Assembly (NCBI GenBank): GCA_947628965.1
Contig: CANRBV010000006.1
Location: forward strand, 1-49,086
DNA from: an uncultured Bacilli bacterium
Lineage (GTDB): Bacteria; Bacillota_I; Bacilli_A; RF39; UBA660
DNA: 49,086 nt
Direction: 5' to 3'
Shown here: piece after piece, positions 31,910 through 40,618 of the stretch
How positions within the stretch are numbered: position 1 is the first letter of the stretch
How the letters are laid out: every line of letters starts with the position of its first letter
Position numbers and translations under genes: made by a program
The notes under the pieces: model-generated
Told to the model about the DNA's origin: nothing
Seen by the model: only the letters and a program-made list of their open reading frames with translations
The model's database searches: none

Positions 31910-33040
31910 ATGATTTATTTGGATTATAGTGCAACAACTCCTATTTCTTTTGATGTTTTAGATTCTTATAACAAAGCAAGTAAAGATTTTTTTGCAAATC
32001 CAAACTCTTTACATGGTTTAGGAGTAAAAGCAAGAGAATTAATAAATAGTGCAACTAAGCAAATTAGTGAACTATTTGGTGTAAATGAAACAGAAATCTT
32101 TTATACAAGTGGAGCAACAGAATCAAATAATTTAGCATTGATAGGAACTGTTTTTGCCAATCAAAAAAGAGGAAATCATATCATCGTTTCTAAATTAGAA
32201 CATCCATCAATTTATGGAATTTGTTCTTATTTAGAAAAACTTGGTTTTGAAATCAGCTATGTGAATCATACAGAAGATGGATTGGTTGATTTTGAAGATT
32301 TAAGACAAAAAATGCGTAGTACAACTATATTAGTAAGCATTTGTGCCGTAAATAGTGAACTTGGGGTAAGACAACCAATTAAATCTATTCGTCAAATTAT
32401 TAAAAAAGAAAATCCGAATGTTATATTTCATAGTGATATGACGCAAGCGTTAGGGAAAATATCTATTAATTTAAAAGATGTTGATTTGGCCAGTTTTTCT
32501 ATTCATAAAATTTATGGCCCAAAAGGCATCGGTATTTTATATAAAAATGTAGCGGTTAAAATGACACCGATTATTTATGGAAGTAACAAAGAAAATTTAA
32601 TCCCTGGAACTCCTGCTGTTCCATTAATTGCTGCCGCTGCAAAAGCAATTCGTTTAGGAATACAAGATCTCGATCGAAAAGAAACTTTTATTCGTAAATT
32701 AAACGAAAGAATTGTAGAAGAGTTAAGTTTACAACCTGATATTTTGATTAATAGCACTAAGTATGCTATTCCACATATTTTAAATATAAGCTTATTAAAT
32801 ATTCGTCCTGAAACCTTTATTCATGCTATGGAAGAATATGAAATTTATTTAGGAACAAATACGGCTTGCTCTAGTGGTGAAATCTCTTCTTCTGTTATGG
32901 CTCTTTACGACGATAAAAAACGTGCTTCAACAACAATTCGAATTAGTCTTTCTTATCTTACAACTACTGAAGAAATTACAAGATTTTTAAATTGTTTCCA
33001 AATTGTTTATAAAAGATTAAATAGTTTAATGGAAGATTAA
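31910..33040 (+). CDS. Cysteine desulfurase (NifS/IscS type)
   Basis: A PLP enzyme of 376 residues that takes sulfur from cysteine as a persulfide. The start MIYLDYSATTPI, FYTSGATESNNLAL, the PLP-binding Lys200 in FSIHKIYGPKG and the catalytic Cys320 in GTNTACSSGE are all in place; the longer active-site loop is of the NifS/IscS type and not SufS. Its position directly before thiI indicates that it supplies sulfur for 4-thiouridine in tRNA. A terminator-like palindrome separates the two genes, so coupling may be partial. GAGGTG precedes the ATG. Confidence 0.95.
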   Translation: MIYLDYSATTPISFDVLDSYNKASKDFFANPNSLHGLGVKARELINSATKQISELFGVNETEIFYTSGATESNNLALIGTVFANQKRGNHIIVSKLEHPSIYGICSYLEKLGFEISYVNHTEDGLVDFEDLRQKMRSTTILVSICAVNSELGVRQPIKSIRQIIKKENPNVIFHSDMTQALGKISINLKDVDLASFSIHKIYGPKGIGILYKNVAVKMTPIIYGSNKENLIPGTPAVPLIAAAAKAIRLGIQDLDRKETFIRKLNERIVEELSLQPDILINSTKYAIPHILNISLLNIRPETFIHAMEEYEIYLGTNTACSSGEISSSVMALYDDKKRASTTIRISLSYLTTTEEITRFLNCFQIVYKRLNSLMED

Positions 33041-33044
33041 ATAT

Positions 33045-33069
33045 CTATTATTATAATAATAGTTTTTTT
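33045..33069 (+). terminator. AT-rich terminator between the desulfurase gene and thiI
   Basis: CTATTATTATAATAATAG is a perfect palindrome followed by seven T. The A-T stem is weak, so partial read-through is likely. Confidence 0.6.
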
Positions 33070-33107
33070 AAATAGTATAGTATATAATACTTGAAAGGTG
33101 ATTACTC

Positions 33108-34298
33108 ATGGAAAAACTTATATTAATTAAATATGGGGAATTAACAACAAAAAAAGAAAATATAAATTTATTTCTCCATACTTTAAAAGAAAATATCCAA
33201 TTTAAATTAAAAGAAGAAAAAGTAGAAATTAAGTATGATAAAGGTCGAATGTTTATAAAAGGATTAAAAGATAATTATGACCAAGTTCTTTTAAAATTAA
33301 AGGAAATTTTTGGTATTCATGAAATAGTTGTAGGTTATGAATTAAAATCTTTAAATTTAGAAGACATAAAAAAAGAAGTTTTTTCTTTATTAAAAGATAA
33401 AGATTTTACTACATTTAAAGTTGAAACTAAAAGAAGTAATAAAAGTATCGAAAAGACAAGTATTGAAATAAGTAGTGAAATAGGGGCATTTTTATTAAAA
33501 AATAAAAAAGGTATTCGCGTGGATGTTCATAATCCATCTTTAACCATTTATATAGAAATACGTACAAATGGATCCTATATTTATTTTGAAACAGAACCTG
33601 GTTTAGGTGGATACCCTGTTGGAACGCTTGGCAAAGGAATATTAATGCTTAGTGGTGGAATTGATTCTCCTGTAGCTGGATATATGACTATTAAACGTGG
33701 TGTAAAATTAGAAGCTTTATATTTTGAAAGTCCACCTCATACTAGCCTAGAGGCAAAAAACAAAGTAATTGCATTAGCTAAAATCTTAAGTAAATATAAT
33801 AATGATATTAAATTGCATATTATTAACTTTACAGAAATTCAGGAAGCTATTTATAAAAATATTCCTCATGAATATTTAATTACCATCATGCGAAGAATGA
33901 TGTATCGTATTGCGCAGATTATCGCCAATAAAAGTAACGCAAAAATACTTGTAAATGGAGAATCCATTGGTCAGGTAGCAAGTCAAACCTTAACAAGTAT
34001 GAAAACCATTAATGAAGTTGTTAATCTTCCTGTTATAAGACCAGTTGCTTGTTTTGATAAACTTGAAATTATAGAGATTGCTAAAAAAATAGCAACGTAT
34101 GAAACAAGCATTTTGCCTTTTGAAGATTGTTGTACTATTTTTGTTCCAGATCATCCTGTTATAAATCCCGATTCTAAACTTTGTGAAGAATATGAAAAAT
34201 GTATTCCTTATAAAGATTTGATCTATACGGCCATTAAAAATCACGAAATTTTGAAAATTACAGAAAATGATAAAAAAAATTTTGAAGAATTACTATAA
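33108..34298 (+). CDS. thiI: tRNA 4-thiouridine synthase ThiI
   Basis: A 396-residue enzyme that uses persulfide sulfur and ATP to make s4U at position 8 of tRNA. An N-terminal ferredoxin-like domain and THUMP domain (through about 165) precede the PP-loop pyrophosphatase domain with LMLSGGIDSPVAGY at about 178-191. ESPPHTS, RRMMYRIAQ, NGESIGQVASQT and PFEDCCTIFVPDHP follow. There is no rhodanese extension, as in Bacillus. The neighbouring desulfurase is its sulfur donor. A TATAAT at 33083-33088 lies 20 nt before the ATG. Confidence 0.97.
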   Translation: MEKLILIKYGELTTKKENINLFLHTLKENIQFKLKEEKVEIKYDKGRMFIKGLKDNYDQVLLKLKEIFGIHEIVVGYELKSLNLEDIKKEVFSLLKDKDFTTFKVETKRSNKSIEKTSIEISSEIGAFLLKNKKGIRVDVHNPSLTIYIEIRTNGSYIYFETEPGLGGYPVGTLGKGILMLSGGIDSPVAGYMTIKRGVKLEALYFESPPHTSLEAKNKVIALAKILSKYNNDIKLHIINFTEIQEAIYKNIPHEYLITIMRRMMYRIAQIIANKSNAKILVNGESIGQVASQTLTSMKTINEVVNLPVIRPVACFDKLEIIEIAKKIATYETSILPFEDCCTIFVPDHPVINPDSKLCEEYEKCIPYKDLIYTAIKNHEILKITENDKKNFEELL

Positions 34299-34299
34299 T

Positions 34300-34452
34300 T
34301 TAGTTTTTTTCTTTAAAACTTGCACACTTTGTTTTTTCTTTCGTTTCATTTGCTACAAGAATTTTACCTAATGTGCAAAAATTTTCTTGATTGTGATATA
34401 AACAATTTTTTACTGTACAAGCAATACATTGATTAAAATAAATTTCATTCAT
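34300..34452 (-). CDS. Small cysteine-rich DUF1540-type protein
   Basis: A 50-residue protein with the DUF1540 pattern: CIACTVKNCLYHNQENFCTLGKILVAN, then TKCASFK, where Cys and one His are spaced as in this probable metal-binding family. Proteins of this type are frequent in spore-forming Firmicutes; the function is unknown. An open frame continues upstream to 34599 but encodes an unlikely hydrophobic tract. The ATG at 34452 has GGTGA at 5 nt and begins at the domain. It is convergent with thiI. Confidence 0.78.
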   Translation of the reverse strand: MNEIYFNQCIACTVKNCLYHNQENFCTLGKILVANETKEKTKCASFKEKN

Positions 34453-34518
34453 AACGATCACCATTATTAATATACATAATTTTGCTTTTTTTATACATAC
34501 TACTACTAGGTGAAAAAA

Positions 34519-34719
34519 ATGCGTAAACATATTATGGATTATTATAAATGCTATGATGGAAAATACGAAAATGGAATTGAAAAAATTATACGAGAACAAT
34601 TTAATGAATATGGCTATAACTTTGATGTAAATAGAAAAAGAGAAATTAATTATGATGCTTTAGCATCCAAAACCGATTATAAAAATGTCAAAAAAACGTT
34701 AGAAACAAAAGAAAGATAG
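34519..34719 (+). CDS. Hypothetical protein, 66 aa
   Basis: A short, very hydrophilic, basic protein (MRKHIMDYYKCYDGKYENGIEKIIREQFNEYGYNFDVNRK...). No domain is recognised. A good AGGTGA ribosome site lies 5 nt before the ATG; an in-frame GTG upstream overlaps that site and is less likely. It is followed by a small hairpin with a long T run and then ackA. It starts divergently from the DUF1540 gene. Confidence 0.55.
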   Translation: MRKHIMDYYKCYDGKYENGIEKIIREQFNEYGYNFDVNRKREINYDALASKTDYKNVKKTLETKER

Positions 34720-34739
34720 CAAAATCATCTTTTTTTTTG
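34712..34739 (+). terminator. Terminator before ackA
   Basis: AAAGAT (34712-34717) pairs with ATCTTT (34727-34732), overlapping the stop codon of the small gene and followed by seven more T. The stem is short. Confidence 0.55.
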
Positions 34740-34766
34740 TATAATATTTAATGAGGTGTAAAGAAA

Positions 34767-35963
34767 ATGAAAATATTAACAGTCAATGCTGGAAGTTCCT
34801 CATTAAAATTTAATTGTATTGAGCTTCCTAGTGAAAAAGAATTAATTAGTGGGTATTTTGAAAAAATAGGAATGAGTGGTAGTTTTTATAATATTAAAAT
34901 AGATGGGGTAAAAACCAAGACAGAAGTTGAATTAAAGGATCATAATGATGCCGTATCTTTTCTAAAAGAAGAATTAATAAAAAATAATATTGTTTCTTCT
35001 TTAGATGAAATTGATGGAGTAGGACATCGTTTAGTACATGGTGGAGATCGTTTTAAAGAATCCGTTTTAATTACAGATGAAGTCTTAAAGGAATGTGAAA
35101 AGTTTAATGATTTAGCTCCTCTTCATAATCCTGCTATGTTATCTTGTATTCGCGCCTTTAAAAGTGCTTTACCAAATACACCAATGGTAGGTGTTTTTGA
35201 TACATCGTTTCATCAAACAATTCCAGAATTAAAATTTTTGTATTCTGTTCCTTATGATTGGTATCAAAATTATGGAATTCGTAAATATGGATTTCATGGA
35301 ACAAGTCATAAATATATTACAAAAACAATGCAAAAAATGTTAAATAAAGAGGATATTAATATGATTTGTTGTCATATTGGTAGTGGAGGATCTATTTGTT
35401 GTGTAAAAGAAGGCAAAAGTTATGATACAACAATGGGCTTTAGTCCAAATGCAGGATTAATGATGGGAACTCGTTCTGGAGATATCGATTATTCTATCAT
35501 TCCATATTATATGGATAAAACGGGTAAAAGTATTACAGAAGTAGATCATATTTTAAATAAAGAAAGTGGTTTACTTGGAATTAGTGGAGAGTATTCGGAT
35601 CATCGCGATATTGAAACAGGTATGAACGAAGGCAATATTAGATGTATACTTGCAAACGATATGTATATCGACCGAATTGTTGGTTACATTGCTAAGTATT
35701 TTGTCGAATTAGATGGAAAAGTAGATGCTTTAGTCTTTACAGCAGGGTTAGGAGAAAATGCCCGTGAATTTAGAGAAAATATTATTAATAAACTTTCTAG
35801 CTTAGGTATTTTTATTGATAAGGAAGAAAATAATAAAATTGCTAGTTATTTAGATAAAAATGAAGGAATAATTTCTTCAAGTGCATCAAAAGTACCAGTA
35901 TACGTTATTCCAACCAATGAAGAATTAATGATAGCACTTGATACTTATAATATTATAAAGTAG
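34767..35963 (+). CDS. ackA: Acetate kinase
   Basis: The 398-residue ASKHA-fold kinase that makes ATP and acetate from acetyl phosphate, the ATP-yielding end of mixed-acid fermentation. MKILTVNAGSSSLKF, GHRLVHGGDRF, VFDTSFHQTIPE, YGIRKYGFHGTSHKY, CHIGSGGSICCVKEGKS, DTTMGFSPNAGLMMGTRSGDID and TAGLGENAREFRENI are family signatures with the catalytic Arg, His and Asp residues in place. GAGGTG precedes the ATG, and TATAAT at 34741-34746 gives a very short leader. No phosphotransacetylase gene is adjacent. A DHH phosphoesterase gene follows after 11 nt. Confidence 0.98.
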   Translation: MKILTVNAGSSSLKFNCIELPSEKELISGYFEKIGMSGSFYNIKIDGVKTKTEVELKDHNDAVSFLKEELIKNNIVSSLDEIDGVGHRLVHGGDRFKESVLITDEVLKECEKFNDLAPLHNPAMLSCIRAFKSALPNTPMVGVFDTSFHQTIPELKFLYSVPYDWYQNYGIRKYGFHGTSHKYITKTMQKMLNKEDINMICCHIGSGGSICCVKEGKSYDTTMGFSPNAGLMMGTRSGDIDYSIIPYYMDKTGKSITEVDHILNKESGLLGISGEYSDHRDIETGMNEGNIRCILANDMYIDRIVGYIAKYFVELDGKVDALVFTAGLGENAREFRENIINKLSSLGIFIDKEENNKIASYLDKNEGIISSSASKVPVYVIPTNEELMIALDTYNIIK

Positions 35964-35974
35964 GAGGTATAAAA

Positions 35975-36940
35975 ATGGCTATGGATACCAACAAAGAAAT
36001 CGTAAAAAAAATAAAAAAATATAATTCTATTGTTATTGCAAGACATGTTGGTCCTGATCCAGATGCCGTTGCTAGTCAGATTGCTTTAAGAGATTCTCTA
36101 CGTCTTACATATCCTCGCAAGAAAATATTAGCTGTAGGAGCAAGTGTTACAAAATTTAAATACTTTGGAGCATTAGATCGAGAAGAATATCAAGAAATAA
36201 ATGATGCACTGTTAATTATTTTAGATGTACCAACCCTTGATCGAGTAGATGGAATAATTGGTTTAAATTATAAAGAAGTAATTAAAATAGATCATCATCC
36301 TTGTGATGAAAAAATTGGAAATATTGAAATAATGGATGATACAGCTTCTTCTACTTGTCAATTGATTGCAGAACTTATTTTTAAAACGAATTTAAAAATG
36401 AACAAAGCAATTGCTAGTAATCTCTTTTTAGGAATAGTATCCGATAGTGATCGTTTTTTGCTTTCTTATACCACATCGAAAACATTTCAAATTGTATCTA
36501 AATTAATTGATAATTACGATTTAGATTTTACCAATCTTTATCCAAAATTGTATGAAAGACCGATGAATGAAATTCGTTTTTATGGCTATATAGCTGAACA
36601 TTTAACCTTAACAGAAAATGGCTTTGCTTATGTAAAAATTACTCCAGAAATTTTAAAAGAATATGATGTTGATAATGCAACTCCATCCAATATGATTAAT
36701 GATTTTAATTATATTAAAGAAGTTTTCGTTTGGACATTTGTGACGTATGATGATAAAAATGAAATTTACAAAGTAAATATTCGTAGTCGAGGCCCAGTTA
36801 TTAATATGATAGCAGAACAGTATAATGGGGGTGGACATAAATTTGCTAGTGGAGCAAGATGTAAAACAGAAGCTGAAATTGATGCCTTACTAAAAGATTT
36901 AGATCTAGAATGTAAAAAATATAATGAAAATAAAAAATAA
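35975..36940 (+). CDS. nrnA: DHH/DHHA1 phosphoesterase (NrnA-like nanoRNase/pAp phosphatase)
   Basis: A 321-residue enzyme of the DHH superfamily. ARHVGPDPDAVASQ (first metal motif), LLIILDVPTLDRVDG, the DHH motif KIDHHPCDEKIGN, LFLGIVSDSDRF and the C-terminal DHHA1 motif GGGHKFASGA are seen in order. NrnA in Bacillus degrades 2-5 nt RNAs and 3'-phosphoadenosine 5'-phosphate; here the same activity is inferred. It lies 11 nt after ackA behind AGGAGG, so the two are probably cotranscribed. Confidence 0.9.
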   Translation: MAMDTNKEIVKKIKKYNSIVIARHVGPDPDAVASQIALRDSLRLTYPRKKILAVGASVTKFKYFGALDREEYQEINDALLIILDVPTLDRVDGIIGLNYKEVIKIDHHPCDEKIGNIEIMDDTASSTCQLIAELIFKTNLKMNKAIASNLFLGIVSDSDRFLLSYTTSKTFQIVSKLIDNYDLDFTNLYPKLYERPMNEIRFYGYIAEHLTLTENGFAYVKITPEILKEYDVDNATPSNMINDFNYIKEVFVWTFVTYDDKNEIYKVNIRSRGPVINMIAEQYNGGGHKFASGARCKTEAEIDALLKDLDLECKKYNENKK

Positions 36941-36950
36941 ATTATATATA

Positions 36951-36985
36951 AAAAAATATCCCATTTGATAATGAGATATTTTTTT
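36951..36985. terminator. Bidirectional terminator
   Basis: AAAAAATATC and GATATTTTTT form the base, and CATT/AATG extend the hairpin around TGAT. It separates the convergent nrnA-like and gerKB-like genes, with T tracts on both strands. Confidence 0.88.
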
Positions 36986-36987
36986 AA

Positions 36988-38025
36988 TTAAGATGTTTTA
37001 TTTTTTTTCTTTTCTATTTTAAAATAATACAATAAAGTTGAAATAATAATAAATATAGCAATAAATGTAAAAATAGGAAAGAAATAATAGATTGTCAATT
37101 CATTTTTATAATATTTTCCAATAAATAAAAAGGCGATAAAGAATGTTAATATTATTAAAAGAGGATGAAAAAGATTCTTTTTTTTCGGAATCATTTCTTT
37201 AACAAGTAAAGAGGCCATCGATAAATAAATAAATTCGTCAAATATCCAAGATAAGGCAACGACATTTTCAATTTTTTCAATAAAATTTAAAATTTTTATT
37301 TCTTTTAAAATGATATATTCAGGAAAACGATAGATACTCGCCAATATTGGACCTAAAATAGCTATAATTAAAAACATTTTAGTAATGAGTGTAATACTTC
37401 CTAAAAGATATGAACCAATACTATTGCTTTTTTCTGTAATTAACATTAAAAGAGAAGGTGAAGCAGATAGTGTTGTATAGTAAAATACCGATTTAAAAAA
37501 ATCAAAGTAAGAAGTTATAAAAAAGGGAGTCACATTATCCACTTTTGCATAACCACCTAAAGCACATAAAGAAACAAAAGTTAATAAAAAAGATATGGGA
37601 AATAAACAGGCAGCTACCCGAAAAGTGGCTATTTTTCCATTTTTACATATACGTATTAAAAGGAAAACCAAAGGTAAAGAAATAAACCAAATAGGAGTAT
37701 GAATCAAGAAAAAGGAACTAGCAAACAATTGAATAAAAGTTAAACCTTCACATAATAAGGCAAGACCATAAAATAAAAAGATAATTCTTAGAAATATTCC
37801 AAGTCCTTTCATTTCACTTAAAAGTTCATTCAACGTTTTATTTCCTTTCATTTTTTGAATTTTATTTATAAGAAGAATAAGAATGAGTCCAAGTAATGTA
37901 CCTATAATAAAAGAAAAAATACTATCTTGTCTTGCTAACCCTATGATAATAGAAAAACCAATTCCTAAAAATAAAGCTCTTGTTAAAAAGTAATTGACAG
38001 AAAAATTTTCTAATTTGCTTGTCAT
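36988..38025 (-). CDS. gerKB: GerB-type spore germination permease
   Basis: A 345-residue polytopic membrane protein of the endospore germination permease family (APC superfamily fold) with about ten hydrophobic helices. It is the likely germinant-binding subunit of a nutrient receptor in the inner spore membrane. Family-like stretches include ENFSVNYFLTRALFLGIGFSI and the basic loop after the last helix. It is the third gene of a GerA-GerC-GerB operon, the order of Bacillus gerK, and overlaps the C gene by 4 nt. It is somewhat divergent; the assignment rests on topology plus context. Confidence 0.88.
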   Translation of the reverse strand: MTSKLENFSVNYFLTRALFLGIGFSIIIGLARQDSIFSFIIGTLLGLILILLINKIQKMKGNKTLNELLSEMKGLGIFLRIIFLFYGLALLCEGLTFIQLFASSFFLIHTPIWFISLPLVFLLIRICKNGKIATFRVAACLFPISFLLTFVSLCALGGYAKVDNVTPFFITSYFDFFKSVFYYTTLSASPSLLMLITEKSNSIGSYLLGSITLITKMFLIIAILGPILASIYRFPEYIILKEIKILNFIEKIENVVALSWIFDEFIYLSMASLLVKEMIPKKKNLFHPLLIILTFFIAFLFIGKYYKNELTIYYFFPIFTFIAIFIIISTLLYYFKIEKKKNKTS

Positions 38026-39104
38026 GATTTCACCTCAAATATTAATCCATTTCGATTGATAATGGCATTCGCATCAAAATAATAATTTAATTTTGTAAAA
38101 TCTACTTCTTTTTTATATTTTTGATAATAGATTTGTTCAATACGTAAAATATCGCTTTCATTTTGTAAGCTTTTTTCCATAACATTTTGCATATCTTTTA
38201 TTAATTTTTCTTTTATTTTTTCTTGTATGCGTTCATAAGTACTAACTTCTTTAAAGTCTAATTCACAATGATTCTCAACAACCCGTGTTTCTACTTCAGC
38301 TTTTAATGTAACATTATTTCCTTCAATTTTTGTTTCGGTTTTAGGTTTATTAAATGTAGTTAATACAATAAAATTATTTTCATTATTCGGACAATTTACT
38401 TTAAAATGAATTTCTTTAGATTCTCCATTCATTACATTAAAAGTTGCAGATTCTTCTTCTGTTAAAAAGTTTTGCATATTATAGTTTTTAAAAATTGCTA
38501 TAGGTCCTAATTTTAAAATATCATCTTGAATTTCAATGGAGGAAACATAAGTATCTTTTCTTGGATCAATAATATTCATGACAAATTGCTCAAAATTTAA
38601 TTCTGCTGCAATATGGTTGGAATAAATATCACTATCAATTAAATTAGAAACGGCGGTACTTACTACAGGGTTATTTTTATCAGTATGGCTTAATACTAGA
38701 TAGGCACTCGTATCTTTGGCAATTGTCAAATAAAAAATATTACGAATGTGATTATCGCGAATTAAAAAGTCAATAATTTCTTCTACATGTTCTTTTGCTA
38801 CATCTTCACTAATTATAATTGTTTTTAAATGGGCCATGTAGGGTAAATCAGCAATTTCTAAAGCAGCGTTTGAAAAAGCTTCTGAAATAGAAGAACCACT
38901 TCCATTTGCTAAAAAAACTTTTTCGTTGGTTTCTACATTTTCTTTATTTTGGGTATTTAATATTTCAAAAGCCACTTTATATAAATTTTCTTCATAATCA
39001 ATAGAAATTCCTGAAATAATTGCCATATCATTTAATTCAGTATAATCAAAACAACCTGTACCAAAAATTAGAATAAAACTTAGTAAAATAAACCATTTTT
39101 TCAT
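38022..39104 (-). CDS. gerKC: Ger(x)C spore germination lipoprotein
   Basis: A 360-residue lipoprotein of the GerC family. The signal peptide MKKWFILLSFILIFGTGC ends at Cys18, the lipidation site. FDYTELNDMAIISGISIDYEEN is the typical start of mature GerC proteins (C-W/F-D-x-x-E-L-N-D). ANGSGSSISEAFSNAALEIADLPYMAHLKTIIISEDVA and a long Lys/Glu-rich C-terminal domain follow. It sits on the outer face of the inner spore membrane with the A and B subunits. It overlaps both neighbouring ger genes by 4 nt. Confidence 0.95.
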   Translation of the reverse strand: MKKWFILLSFILIFGTGCFDYTELNDMAIISGISIDYEENLYKVAFEILNTQNKENVETNEKVFLANGSGSSISEAFSNAALEIADLPYMAHLKTIIISEDVAKEHVEEIIDFLIRDNHIRNIFYLTIAKDTSAYLVLSHTDKNNPVVSTAVSNLIDSDIYSNHIAAELNFEQFVMNIIDPRKDTYVSSIEIQDDILKLGPIAIFKNYNMQNFLTEEESATFNVMNGESKEIHFKVNCPNNENNFIVLTTFNKPKTETKIEGNNVTLKAEVETRVVENHCELDFKEVSTYERIQEKIKEKLIKDMQNVMEKSLQNESDILRIEQIYYQKYKKEVDFTKLNYYFDANAIINRNGLIFEVKS

Positions 39105-40540
39105 GCCTTTTTCACCTTTTTCTTTATTTGATTTTTACGTGCTAGTAATCGACTGCGTTTTGTATCATTCACATATTTCACTTTAAATAATGTTTTTTTA
39201 ATGTAGGTAAAGTCGAATGGTACAATAGGATAATAATATGGCTTTCCTGCGGTTTTAACACTGGTTATATGAATACAAAAATAAATAAGTCCTAAAGCTA
39301 TTCCATAAAGTCCATACATGGCAGCAAGAATTAGAAAAACAAAACGAAAATAGCGAATTGCATTTATAACTTCAAGTTCTGTAAAAATTAAACTGGTAAT
39401 AAATGTAAAAGCAATGATAATAATCATAATGGGACTTACCACTCCTGCCGAAACGGCTGCTTCTCCTAAAACTAAAGCTCCTAATATGGATATAGCACTT
39501 CCATAACTGCTAGGAAAACGTAAATCACTTTCCCGTAAAATTTCGCATATAACAATCATAACAATAGCTTCTATAATGGTGGGAAAGGGAACTTCGGCAT
39601 TTTGCATTGCAAAGTTTACAAGTAAACTTGTGGGTATTGTTTCCATATTAAAATTGACAAGAGAAATATAGACGCCTGGAATCATCATCGTTAAAAAAAA
39701 TGAAGCAAAACGTAAAACTTTTAGAAAGTTAACATTGATATTTCGATTATAATTATCGACAACAGGATTTATAAAATCGGCAAAAAAGGCGGGCAAGATT
39801 AAAACAAAGGGGGAAGTATCTACCATGATACAAACTTTTCCTTCCAAAAGTGCTGTTGCAATAACATCAGGTCTTTCGCTTTGGGAAACGGTGGGAAAGG
39901 GAGTTGTTTCATCTTCTGAAAGAATATTGGCAATATTACCTGCATCGATAATACCATCTATATCAATTTTATTTAATTTTTCTTTAATACTATTTACTAT
40001 TTCCATATCGGTAATATCGTCAAAATATAAAATTTGAACTTTGGTATTGGTTTTTCTTCCCATATTTAAATCATCACTTTTTAAATGACTCGATTTAATA
40101 CGACGTTTTAAGAGTCCCAAATTAATTTGAATATTTTCTGTAAAAGCATCACTTGGACCATAGATGGATTTTTGAACCTCGGGGACACTCACACTTCTAT
40201 TAATATCCGCTTTGGTTTCAAAAGCAAGAATTTCATTTTCGGTTAAAACTAAAGTAAAACCATTGGTTAAGTAATATTCCATTTGATCTGGTTCATTTAT
40301 TTTCACTGTATTTGGTCCAGGAATAATACTGGCAATATCTTTTTTCTTAACATTTTTTAAATTATTAATTTTTGTTAATCCTTTTAAGATATAATCATTT
40401 ACTTTGTCACTACCTGTTACTGTTTCTAAATAAACAACATAAATATCATGAAAATGCTTGGTACTTATTTTTTTTACAATAAAATCAGTATTTTTAGAAA
40501 ATTCTCTTTTTAAACGTTTAAGAAGTTCTTCTTGAGGCAT
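39101..40540 (-). CDS. gerKA: GerA-family spore germination protein
   Basis: The 479-residue A subunit of a germinant receptor. A cytoplasmic N-terminal domain of about 240 residues (FSKNTDFIVKKI, DYILKGL, SVPEVQKSIYGPSDAFTENIQINLGLLKRRIKSSHL) precedes a GPYxxx-like ligand/ion-channel region and the membrane part. The latter contains FVLILPAFFADFINPVVDNYNRNINVNFLKVLRF, PGVYISLVNF and SYGSAISILGALVLGEAAVSAGVVSP. The ATG at 40540 has GGTGA at 5 nt; an upstream frame extension to 40552 is unsupported. It is the first gene of the operon, directly behind a sigma-G type promoter. Confidence 0.95.
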   Translation of the reverse strand: MPQEELLKRLKREFSKNTDFIVKKISTKHFHDIYVVYLETVTGSDKVNDYILKGLTKINNLKNVKKKDIASIIPGPNTVKINEPDQMEYYLTNGFTLVLTENEILAFETKADINRSVSVPEVQKSIYGPSDAFTENIQINLGLLKRRIKSSHLKSDDLNMGRKTNTKVQILYFDDITDMEIVNSIKEKLNKIDIDGIIDAGNIANILSEDETTPFPTVSQSERPDVIATALLEGKVCIMVDTSPFVLILPAFFADFINPVVDNYNRNINVNFLKVLRFASFFLTMMIPGVYISLVNFNMETIPTSLLVNFAMQNAEVPFPTIIEAIVMIVICEILRESDLRFPSSYGSAISILGALVLGEAAVSAGVVSPIMIIIIAFTFITSLIFTELEVINAIRYFRFVFLILAAMYGLYGIALGLIYFCIHITSVKTAGKPYYYPIVPFDFTYIKKTLFKVKYVNDTKRSRLLARKNQIKKKVKKA

Positions 40541-40555
40541 ATGAATCACCATTTT

Positions 40556-40585
40556 TAGTATGAACGAAAAAATACCCTATATACC
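40556..40585 (-). promoter_or_regulatory. Probable sigma-G (forespore) promoter of the ger operon
   Basis: On the minus strand GGTATA (40580-40585), a 17-nt spacer and CATACTA (40556-40562) match the sigma-G consensus: -35 TGNATA-like, -10 CATWMTA. Nutrient-receptor operons are sigma-G controlled in Bacillus. Transcription would start only about 9-10 nt before the ATG, close to the ribosome site, which is the main reservation. Confidence 0.65.
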
Positions 40586-40618
40586 TAAAGTTCGTGTATA
40601 ATAAAGAGGGTGTTTACA

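Noticed and set aside
34453-34599. Longer N-terminus for the DUF1540 protein
   Set aside because: The upstream frame gives an odd hydrophobic tract and overlaps the divergent 66-aa gene; the ATG at 34452 has a proper ribosome site.
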